Positions 30,710 to 36,625 of a DNA stretch of 36,625 bases are shown one piece after another. The notes under the pieces were generated by a model. That model saw only the letters and a list, made by a program, of their open reading frames with translations, had not been told where the DNA came from and did no database searches. Each line of letters opens with the position of its first letter. The first letter of the stretch is position 1. The DNA comes from Nocardia cerradoensis NBRC 101014 (GTDB lineage: Bacteria > Actinomycetota > Actinomycetes > Mycobacteriales > Mycobacteriaceae). The DNA lies in assembly GCF_000308535.1 (NCBI RefSeq), contig NZ_BAFW01000250.1:1-36625 (forward strand). The letters run 5' to 3'. The translations under genes were made by a program, and so were the position numbers.

Positions 30710-32071
30710 TCAGGCTCCGATCATGGCCTGGCCGCAGACGCGAACGATGTTGCCGTTCACCGCGTTCGAGGCCGGGCTGGCGAAGTAGGCGATGGTCTCG
30801 GCGACGTCCACGGTCTGGCCGCCCTGCAGCAGCGAGCTGAGCAGCCGGCCCGCCTCGCGGGTGCCGACCGGAATGGCGGCGGTCATCGCGGTCTCGATGA
30901 AACCGGGGGCGACGGCGTTGATGGTGATGCCCTTCTCGGCCAGCTTGGGCGCCTCGGCGTTCACCATGCCGATGACACCGGCCTTGGAGGCGCCGTAGTT
31001 GGTCTGGCCGCGGTTGCCGGCGATACCGGCGATCGAGGACACGTCGATCACCCGGCCGCCCTCCTTCAGCGCACCCTTGGCCACCAGGCCCTCGGTAATG
31101 CGGTGCGGCGCGGCGAGATTGACGTTGAGCACGGCGTCCCAGCGCGCGGCGTCCATGTTCGCGAGCAGCTTGTCGCGGGTGATGCCGGCGTTGTGGACGA
31201 TGATGTCGACGCCGCCGAAGCGTTCGGTGGCGAATTCGGCGATCTTGTCCGCGGCGTCGGCGGCGGTGACGTCGACCGCGAGCGCGGTGCCGCCGACCTT
31301 GTTGGCGGTCTGCGACAGTGCCTCGCCGGCGGCCGGGATGTCGGCGACGATCACGGTGGCGCCGTCGCGGGCGAACACCTCGGCGATGGTCGCGCCGATA
31401 CCGCGGGCGGCACCGGTCACCACGGCGACCTTGCCGTCGAGCGGCTTGGTCCAGTCGATGCCGGCGGCGGCGTTGTCGTCCTTGCCGACCCGGAAGACCT
31501 GGCCGTCGACGAACGCCGACTTGGCCGAGAGGATGAAGCGCAGGGTCGACTCCAGACCGGTGGCGGCCGCGGCGGCCTCCGGGTGCAGGTAGACCAGGTT
31601 GGCGGTGGCGCCGCGCAGCAGTTCCTTCCCCACGCTGCGGGAGAAGCCCTCCAGCGCGCGCTGCGCGATCTGCGCGTCGACACTGCCCGCGAGTTCCGGC
31701 GTGGTACCGACGACCAGCACGCGGCCGGAGGGGGCGATCGAGCGCATGGCCGGCTGGAAGAACTCGAACAGCTGCGACAGTTCCTCGACGGTGCCGATGC
31801 CGGTGGCGTCGAAGACCAGCGCGCCGACCTTCACGCCCTGGGTGGGGGCGTCGACGAAGGTGTAGTCCGACAGCAGGGTGCGCGCGGCGTCGGCGACGCG
31901 GCCCTTACCGCCGAGCAGGACCGGGCCGGGCAGCGCCGGCTCGCCCGGGGTGTAGCGGCGCAGCTTCTCCGGCTGCGGCAGGCCCAATTTGCCGGCCAGG
32001 AAGGCGCCGGGGGCGGAATTGACGAACGAACCGTAAAGGTTGGGAGCGCCCTTGCTCTTGCTGGCTGCCAC
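30710..32071 (-). CDS. fabG4: 3-oxoacyl-ACP/CoA reductase FabG4 (high-molecular-weight FabG)
   Basis: A 453-residue protein, about twice the size of an ordinary FabG. The N-terminal half is a degenerate Rossmann-like flavodoxin-type domain that starts SKGAPNLYGSFVNSAPGAFLAGKLGLPQPEKLRRY. The C-terminal half is a full short-chain reductase: VTGAARGIGATIAEVF, IIVHNAGITRDKLLANM, and the catalytic Ser-Tyr-Lys in SSIAGIAG-NYGASK. This matches mycobacterial FabG4 (Rv0242c), an NADH-dependent ketoreductase. The start is GTG at 32071 with TAGGAAC upstream; the longer frame has no family similarity. It is transcribed away from fadA2 across a shared 30-base palindrome. Confidence 0.93.
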   Translation of the reverse strand: MAASKSKGAPNLYGSFVNSAPGAFLAGKLGLPQPEKLRRYTPGEPALPGPVLLGGKGRVADAARTLLSDYTFVDAPTQGVKVGALVFDATGIGTVEELSQLFEFFQPAMRSIAPSGRVLVVGTTPELAGSVDAQIAQRALEGFSRSVGKELLRGATANLVYLHPEAAAAATGLESTLRFILSAKSAFVDGQVFRVGKDDNAAAGIDWTKPLDGKVAVVTGAARGIGATIAEVFARDGATVIVADIPAAGEALSQTANKVGGTALAVDVTAADAADKIAEFATERFGGVDIIVHNAGITRDKLLANMDAARWDAVLNVNLAAPHRITEGLVAKGALKEGGRVIDVSSIAGIAGNRGQTNYGASKAGVIGMVNAEAPKLAEKGITINAVAPGFIETAMTAAIPVGTREAGRLLSSLLQGGQTVDVAETIAYFASPASNAVNGNIVRVCGQAMIGA

Positions 32072-32180
32072 TGTTCCTACCTTCTCCTTGTGTCGTATGT
32101 GGACGATTTGGACGTCTGCCGTATCCGTTTTCCCCATTACCCCGCGCGTTGTAGCCCACATCTCCGGGGTACGGTGTCGA

Positions 32181-32210
32181 CATTTAACTTACTCCAGAGT
32201 AAGTTTAATG
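32181..32210. promoter_or_regulatory. 30-base palindrome between fabG4 and fadA2 (TetR operator)
   Basis: The arms 32181-32194 and 32197-32210 pair at 13 of 14 positions around a central CA. The core is AACTTAC-N6-GTAAGTT (32186-32205). It is the best copy of the motif also found before tetR and fadE5. It sits 110 bases from the fabG4 start and 164 from the fadA2 start, in a locally AT-rich patch suited to divergent promoters. Confidence 0.75.
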
Positions 32211-32373
32211 TAAACCGACGGAACCGCCATCAGTACAGTCGGCCGGCGACCGACTTCGTCCCCAACACGCGGCATTCCCGGCTCCGGACCCAAGAAACCC
32301 GACGAGACAGCGCCTATCCACCCCGGCCGGCTCCGCAAGCTCCGCCGGCCGACCGTCCCCAAAGGAGACTCGA

Positions 32374-33711
32374 GTGACTACCAAAGCCCGTTCGGCGAAG
32401 ACCGCACCATCGAGCAGCCGGGCCGACAAGGCCAAGCAGGCCAAGCCCGTCGCCGTCCTCGGCGGTAACCGCATCCCGTTCGCTCGCTCCGACGGCCGGT
32501 ACGCCCATGCCTCGAACCAGGACATGTTCACCTCCGCGCTGAACGGCCTGGTCAGCCGATTCGGCTTGCAGGGCGAGCGGCTCGGCATGGTCGTCGGCGG
32601 CGCGGTGCTCAAGCGGGTCGGCGAGCACGGCATGGTCCGGGAGAGCGTGCTGGGCAGCGAACTGTCGCCCTACACCCCCGCGCACGATCTGCAGCTGGCC
32701 TGCGGCACCGGCCTGCAGTCGATCGTCACCGTCGGCGACGCCATCGCGCTGGGCCGGATCGAGGCCGGTATCGGCGGCGGCACCGACACCACCTCCGACG
32801 CGCCGATCGGTGTGAGCGAATCCATGCGCGAATGGATGCTCGACGCCAACCGGGCGCGCAACAACAAGGATTACGTCAAGCTCGTCGGCCGGCTGCGCCC
32901 GAGCATGGTCGGCATCGAGATCCCGCGCAACGCCGAGCCCCGCACCGGCCTGTCGATGGGTGACCACGCGGCGATCACCGCCAAGGAGTTCGGCATCGCC
33001 CGCGAGGCGCAGGACGAACTGGCCTACCTCTCGCACAAGAACATGGCCGCCGCCTACGACCGCGGCTTCTTCGACGATCTGGTCACCCCGTTCCTGGGCC
33101 TGACCCGCGACGACAACCTGCGCCCGAACTCCTCGCTGGAGAAGCTGGCCACCCTGAAGCCGGTCTTCGGCAACAAGCTCGGCGACGCCACCATGACCGC
33201 CGGCAACTCCACCCCACTCACCGACGGCGCCTCCGCGGTGCTGCTGGGCAGCGAGGAGTGGGCCGCCGAGCGCAACCTGAAGCCGCTGGCCTACCTGGTC
33301 GACAGCGAAGTGGCCGCGGTCGACTACGTCTGGGGTCCGGACGGCCTGCTGATGGCGCCGACCTACGCGGTGCCGCGCCTGCTCGCCCGTAACGGCCTCA
33401 CCCTGCAGGATTTCGACTACTACGAGATCCACGAGGCGTTCGCCTCGGTCGTGCTGGCCACCCTGCAGGCGTGGGAATCCGACCAGTACTGCAAGGAGCG
33501 GCTGGGCCTGGACGGCGCCCTCGGGGCGATCGACCGCACCAAGCTCAATGTCAACGGCTCCTCGCTGGCGGCCGGACACCCGTTCGCCGCGACCGGTGGA
33601 CGCATCATCGCCCAGACCGCGAAGCAGTTGGCGGAGAAGGGTTCCGGACGCGCGCTGATCTCCATCTGCGCCGCGGGCGGCCAGGGTGTGGTCGCCATCC
33701 TGGAGCGCTGA
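32374..33711 (+). CDS. fadA2: acetyl-CoA acyltransferase (thiolase) FadA2
   Basis: A 445-residue thiolase. A lysine- and serine-rich N-terminal extension of about 25 residues precedes VAVLGGNRIPFARSDGRY. The nucleophile cysteine is C110 in LQLACGTGLQS. The second domain has EIHEAFASVVL (catalytic histidine), VNGSSLAAGHPFAATGGR, and the acid/base cysteine C432 in SICAAGGQG. It corresponds to mycobacterial FadA2 (Rv0243) and would cleave 3-ketoacyl-CoA or run the reverse condensation. The start is GTG with AAAGGAG 6 bases upstream. It is divergent from fabG4, with a long leader after the shared operator. Confidence 0.93.
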   Translation: MTTKARSAKTAPSSSRADKAKQAKPVAVLGGNRIPFARSDGRYAHASNQDMFTSALNGLVSRFGLQGERLGMVVGGAVLKRVGEHGMVRESVLGSELSPYTPAHDLQLACGTGLQSIVTVGDAIALGRIEAGIGGGTDTTSDAPIGVSESMREWMLDANRARNNKDYVKLVGRLRPSMVGIEIPRNAEPRTGLSMGDHAAITAKEFGIAREAQDELAYLSHKNMAAAYDRGFFDDLVTPFLGLTRDDNLRPNSSLEKLATLKPVFGNKLGDATMTAGNSTPLTDGASAVLLGSEEWAAERNLKPLAYLVDSEVAAVDYVWGPDGLLMAPTYAVPRLLARNGLTLQDFDYYEIHEAFASVVLATLQAWESDQYCKERLGLDGALGAIDRTKLNVNGSSLAAGHPFAATGGRIIAQTAKQLAEKGSGRALISICAAGGQGVVAILER

Positions 33712-33741
33712 TCCGCGACGCCGCTCGGCGCGTATGACGAA

Positions 33742-33776
33742 ACGACGCCGGCCCGTATCGAACGGGCCGGCGTCGT
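33742..33776. terminator. bidirectional terminator after fadA2
   Basis: A perfect 15-base stem ACGACGCCGGCCCGT (33742-33756) with 33762-33776 and a 5-base loop. It is placed between the converging fadA2 and the secreted-protein gene. Confidence 0.9.
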
Positions 33777-33808
33777 CGTATGTCCGAAGATCTTTCGGAA
33801 CCTCCGGA

Positions 33809-34330
33809 TCAGGGCAGAATCTGCGGCACGACGTCCGGCGCGAGGACGCCCACCAGCAAACCGACGAGGGCGCCCTGGAATGCGGGACCGAGAGCGCACA
33901 GCGGAATGAGCGGAATTCCCACAATGGTGGCGGCGCAGACGACGGCCCCGAATACGGCACCGACGGCGGCACCCGCGGCCGCGCCATTGGCGAGCGGATC
34001 ATGATTGGCCGCATTCGGATTGGTGGCGATGTCCTCCGCGCCGGCAACCGCCACCGGCTGCGCGATCTCCACCGCGGCAGCCTCATCCGGCGCAGTGGCA
34101 GCTGCCTCATCCGACGCAGCGGCGGCCGACTGCGCCACCGGCGCCGCGGCGAAGCGGGCGATCGGGGCCGCTTGCGGAGCCGTGACCAGCTGGGCGACGG
34201 GCGCCGGCTGGGCGGCGGCAGCCGGGGTTTCGGCGGTGGCCGCCCCCGCCCCCGCGAAGGTCACCGCAACCGCCAGCGGCAATGCCGCGACGAGAGCCTT
34301 ACGCCCGAAAATGCCGATTGTGCGACGCAT
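33809..34330 (-). CDS. secreted Ala-rich protein with C-terminal glycine-zipper segment
   Basis: A 173-residue protein. The signal peptide is RRTIGIFGRKALVAALPLAVAVTFAGAGAATAE. An Ala/Pro/Glu/Gln-rich low-complexity region of about 80 residues follows. The end is a hydrophobic GAAAGAAVGAVFGAVVCAATIVGIPLIPLCALGPAFQGALVG segment with regular small-residue spacing and two cysteines, then LAPDVVPQILP. Such glycine-zipper segments insert into membranes or oligomerise. I recognise no named family. The start is set at MRRTIGIF, with AGGAAAA upstream. Paired palindromes lie 66-97 bases upstream of the start. It is probably monocistronic. Confidence 0.72.
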   Translation of the reverse strand: MRRTIGIFGRKALVAALPLAVAVTFAGAGAATAETPAAAAQPAPVAQLVTAPQAAPIARFAAAPVAQSAAAASDEAAATAPDEAAAVEIAQPVAVAGAEDIATNPNAANHDPLANGAAAGAAVGAVFGAVVCAATIVGIPLIPLCALGPAFQGALVGLLVGVLAPDVVPQILP

Positions 34331-34587
34331 GATTGTTTTTCCTGTCCTCCCGACCCCGCGCCAGACTGAACTTCTGTGGCGTGCAGGGCGTTTCACGTTG
34401 CGAATTGCAACGGATAAGTTCTATCCGAAAGCAGTCTGTGAAGCAAGCCCGGTTCACATGATTCGTGTCGACGAAAAGCGTTCGGCGACATCGAATTCGG
34501 CTACCGGCCGGTAATTCGAAAGCCAGTTGCCGATCGCGGCGAATTCCGGGCGGCGGCGAGCCGGTCGAATCCGTGTCGCGCCGACAG
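34331..34587. other. intergenic region upstream of the glycine-zipper protein
   Basis: No gene is seen. It contains two adjacent 17-base palindromes at 34396-34427 and otherwise nothing recognisable. The left end holds the AGGAAAA site of the secreted-protein gene; the right end is downstream of the ECF sigma gene. Confidence 0.45.
34396..34427. promoter_or_regulatory. twin 6-5-6 palindromes upstream of the secreted-protein gene
   Basis: CGTTGC-N5-GCAACG (34396-34412) overlaps by two bases CGGATA-N5-TATCCG (34411-34427). Both are perfect inverted repeats of equal size, with centres 15 bases apart. They may be operators for two regulators or one complex site. They could also form hairpins in the leader RNA. 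Confidence 0.45.
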
Positions 34588-35586
34588 TTATCGCGCAGGC
34601 GGCGGGACCGCGATCGTCAGGGCGTCCAATCGGGCCGGATCGGCGACGACGTCGTAGGCGGCCACCCGGTCCTCGCGCACGGTGAGCAGAAGGACCGCCG
34701 CCAGTTCCCCGTGCGGTGCCACGACCAGGCCCAGCCGACCGTCGACCAGGGCGAGGCCCGCGACCCGGGAACGACTGCGCAGCAGCACCGTTTCCTCGGC
34801 CACCGCCGCCGCACCGCGCACGACGGACGCGATGCCGGGCGGCAGCATCGCCGGGTCCGCGGTGCGTACGACATCGGGTGCGAGGACCGCGAGCAGGGCG
34901 CCGAGGTCGCCGGCCCGCGCCGCCGACAGGAATGCGGTGACCACCTCGCGATGCCGGGCGAGTTCGGCCGTGGGCGTCGCGGTGTCGCCGCGCACGCGGT
35001 GGCGGGCGCGGCTGGCCAGCTTCTTCGTCGTCGCCGCGGTCCGGCCCACGATCGGGGCGATATCGTCGAACGGGACGGCGAACATGTCGTGCAGTACGAA
35101 GGCGACACGCTCGTCCGGGCTCAGCGTGCGCAACACCACCAGCAGTGCGCGGCCGACCGAATCCGCCAGTACCGCTTCGGCTTCCGGCTCGGTGAAGACG
35201 ACAGGCCGAGGGCCCGCACCGGTGGAGTCGAGCGCGACGGATCCGGTCGCGGGCTCGACGAGCTCCTCTCGCCGCGCGGCTCGGGAACGCAACTGGTCCA
35301 AGCAGATTCGCGAGACGACGGTGGTGAGCCACGCCGCGAGATTGTCGATCGCGAGCCCGTCCACCGCAGCGTCGTCCACCGCCCCCTTGCCCGCCGCGTC
35401 CCCTTCCGCCGCACCTCGCTCACCGTGCTCCGTTGCGGCGGTACCCGTGGCCCGGTCGAGACGCAACCAGGCTTCCTGCACCGCGTCCTCGGCCTCGTTC
35501 AGTGAGCCCAGCATGCGGTAGGCGATAGCGCGCAGCAGTTCGCGGTGTTCTTCGAAGCGCCGCGCCAGCTCGTCCCGATCGCGCAC
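34588..35586 (-). CDS. ECF41-type sigma factor with fused SnoaL-like domain
   Basis: A 332-residue sigma factor. Region 2 is FEEHRELLRAIAYRMLGSLNEAEDAVQEAWLRL. A 30-residue Ala/Gly-rich insertion follows, then NLAAWLTTVVSRICLDQLRSRAARRE. Region 4 is LSPDERVAFVLHDMFAVPFDDIAPIVGRTAATTKKLASRARHRV. The C-terminal 120 residues form a SnoaL-like (NTF2-fold) domain, the hallmark of ECF41, which lacks a separate anti-sigma factor and is controlled by that extension. The start is GTG with AAAGGTG upstream. The divergent DoxX-like gene has an ECF41-like promoter and is the likely target. The insertion between regions 2.2 and 2.4 is unusual for the group. Confidence 0.88.
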   Translation of the reverse strand: MRDRDELARRFEEHRELLRAIAYRMLGSLNEAEDAVQEAWLRLDRATGTAATEHGERGAAEGDAAGKGAVDDAAVDGLAIDNLAAWLTTVVSRICLDQLRSRAARREELVEPATGSVALDSTGAGPRPVVFTEPEAEAVLADSVGRALLVVLRTLSPDERVAFVLHDMFAVPFDDIAPIVGRTAATTKKLASRARHRVRGDTATPTAELARHREVVTAFLSAARAGDLGALLAVLAPDVVRTADPAMLPPGIASVVRGAAAVAEETVLLRSRSRVAGLALVDGRLGLVVAPHGELAAVLLLTVREDRVAAYDVVADPARLDALTIAVPPPAR

Positions 35587-35587
35587 C

Positions 35588-35614
35588 GGTCACCTTTCTC
35601 GGCCCCCGCACGTC
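35588..35614 (+). promoter_or_regulatory. ECF41-type promoter for the DoxX-like gene
   Basis: GGTCACC (35588-35594), 16 bases, then CGTC (35611-35614) fits the known ECF41 promoter form TGTCACA-N16-CGTC. It points towards the DoxX-like gene and begins two bases upstream of the sigma-factor start codon. Confidence 0.6.
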
Positions 35615-35716
35615 GAACCGGATGTGGGACGGATTCGCCCTGTTCGCCCGCGCCGTGGGCTCGCACCCACCTCTTCACGATCGCAGATCAGGGCGCCGAA
35701 CGAGCAGGAGGGTGTC

Positions 35717-36064
35717 ATGCACACCGCATATGTGACCGTCACGATCGTCGCCGCCGTGGTGATCTTCGGGGCGACGGTCGTCGACATCGTCAACCCGGAG
35801 TGGGTGCGCGGCAATATGCGCAGCTACGGGGTACCGGACTGGGCGCTGATGCCGTTGGCGGCGATCAAGGCAGCGGGCGCACTGGGGCTGCTGGCCGGGC
35901 TGGTGTTCCCGGCGATCGGCCTGGCCGCGGCCGTCGGCCTGGTGCTGTATTTCGTCGGCGCGGTGATCACCATCGTGCGGGCGCGCTGGTACGCGCATCT
36001 GCCGTATCCGATGCCGTGCCTGGTCCTGGCCTCGGCGGCGGCCTGCCTGAGCGCGCTCGCCTGA
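35717..36064 (+). CDS. DoxX-like small membrane protein
   Basis: A 115-residue protein with four predicted membrane segments: YVTVTIVAAVVIFGATVVDIV, MPLAAIKAAGALGLLAGLVFPAIGLAAAVGLVLYFVGAVITIV (two helices), and PCLVLASAAACLSAL. The pattern, including PEWVRGNMRSYGVPDWALMPLAAIKAAGA, fits the DoxX-like family. Function in the family is poorly known; links to redox stress have been proposed. The start is ATG 35717 with AGGAGG 5 bases upstream, rather than a longer frame beginning upstream. It is divergent from the ECF41 sigma gene; such small membrane or oxidoreductase-type genes are typical ECF41 partners. Confidence 0.82.
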   Translation: MHTAYVTVTIVAAVVIFGATVVDIVNPEWVRGNMRSYGVPDWALMPLAAIKAAGALGLLAGLVFPAIGLAAAVGLVLYFVGAVITIVRARWYAHLPYPMPCLVLASAAACLSALA

Positions 36065-36083
36065 CGCGGACCCGGGATCCGCG
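36065..36083. terminator. short bidirectional hairpin
   Basis: CGCGGA (36065-36070) pairs with TCCGCG (36078-36083) around a 7-base loop, directly after the DoxX-like stop and before the converging last gene. Confidence 0.5.
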
Positions 36084-36094
36084 GCGTGCCCGGC

Positions 36095-36556
36095 TCACGC
36101 GGCGATGCGCTCCACCGCTGCCACGACCTCCGACAGCAGCGGCAGCGATTCGTCGCGCTGAGGTGCGCGCGCCCACCACCGGCCCTCATGGGTGTGCCGC
36201 CCGAATCCGGTGGGCAGAATGACATTGCTGCGATGGGATCCGATATCGACGCCGTGGCGCTGCAATCGCAGAGTCCGATCCCCATCCGGATAACCGTCGA
36301 ATACCGCGATGAACGTTCGACGCGGCGGATGTTCGCGTACCAGCACCGGCCCCGGAATCCCGCGCACGGTCAATTCACCGAGTACCAGCGCACCGAGCGG
36401 TTCCGGGGTATTCACCGCGGCGACCGAGTCGCCCAGCGGTAACACCACATATCCCGGCGATGTGACGCGCACATAGGGTAATCCGAACAGCTCACGATAG
36501 GTGTCCGCCCAATCCTGTGGCGTAGCAATCTCTTTCAATCGCACGATGCACCTCAC
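36095..36556 (-). CDS. conserved-looking protein of unknown function
   Basis: A 153-residue soluble protein with no signal peptide. It opens RLKEIATPQDWADTYRELFGLPY and contains VVLPLGDSVAAVNTPEPLGALVLGEL, a basic VREHPPRRTFIAVFD strand, and VILPTGFGRHTHEGRWWARAP. The last block recalls the primase-polymerase N-terminal fold, where a PTG-G loop occurs, but the similarity is too weak to assign. The start is GTG 36556; a GTG at 36544 with GAGGTG close by is an alternative. It is convergent with the DoxX-like gene. The remaining 69 bases to the window end show no gene. Confidence 0.6.
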   Translation of the reverse strand: MRCIVRLKEIATPQDWADTYRELFGLPYVRVTSPGYVVLPLGDSVAAVNTPEPLGALVLGELTVRGIPGPVLVREHPPRRTFIAVFDGYPDGDRTLRLQRHGVDIGSHRSNVILPTGFGRHTHEGRWWARAPQRDESLPLLSEVVAAVERIAA

Positions 36557-36625
36557 TCACTGTCCATCTCCCGGCGCCGTACCCCGGCTCCGTTCGTCGG
36601 TTGTTCCAGTGAATACCGGAAATCA

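Noticed and set aside
30605..32377. A 590-codon + strand frame opposite fabG4
   Set aside because: Antisense shadow of a firmly identified gene; product is Gly/Arg/Asp-rich and unlike any protein.
32314..34110. A 598-codon minus-strand frame opposite fadA2
   Set aside because: Same reason: fadA2 is secure and the frame runs through the terminator at 33742-33776 into another gene.

Overview
The window looks like chromosomal DNA of a mycolic-acid actinobacterium, most likely Nocardia or a close relative. It is GC-rich with strong third-position GC bias, which leaves long open frames antisense to real genes. Many genes start with GTG or TTG. It carries the mycobacterial gene set lpqI, Rv0238-type tetR, htdX, fabG4, fadA2 and fadE5. 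Assignments come from reading the sequence and from memory of the families; no database search was run.

Left part (1-7630). A cysteine dioxygenase tail and a rhodanese (sulfur metabolism) are followed by a free-standing MetE-like barrel protein and a 620-base non-coding stretch with an AT-rich part. Then comes a compact cluster on the + strand: a flavin-dependent halogenase, a chorismate-lyase-like protein, a cation/proton antiporter and a CYP157-like P450 whose K-helix lacks the ExxR arginine. I read this as a small specialised-metabolism locus, plausibly making a halogenated 4-hydroxybenzoate-type compound. It ends at a tRNA-Gly(CCC).

Middle (7630-18070). This holds a cysteine-free HesB-fold protein, two crotonases lacking the classical catalytic glutamates, a TTG-start lipoprotein, an alpha/beta hydrolase broken by a frameshift in a G8 run, a secreted DUF4185 protein, a probably leaderless methyltransferase, and a secreted protein built from xGYDR pentads. 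A tightly packed minus-strand operon follows: sulfatase, HAD phosphatase, formylglycine-generating enzyme and a small hydrolase. It contains both the sulfatase and the enzyme that matures it.

Right part (18070-36625). fadE5, a second DUF4185 paralogue and 6-phosphogluconate dehydrogenase precede a minus-strand secreted module: a helical protein, a LIP-family lipase with its nucleophile serine replaced by alanine, and a 30-residue peptide. Next come lpqI, a TetR regulator, a DUF5685 protein with a 40-residue tail containing 20 cysteines, htdX-fabG4 (minus) and divergent fadA2. Palindromes sharing a TTAC-N6-GTAA core lie upstream of tetR, between fabG4 and fadA2, and upstream of fadE5. I propose one TetR regulon joining these lipid genes. 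The end holds a glycine-zipper secreted protein, an ECF41 sigma factor facing a DoxX-like gene with a matching promoter, and an unrecognised protein.

Gene pairs are often separated by strong hairpins without U-tracts. No insertion sequence, CRISPR array or prophage was seen.
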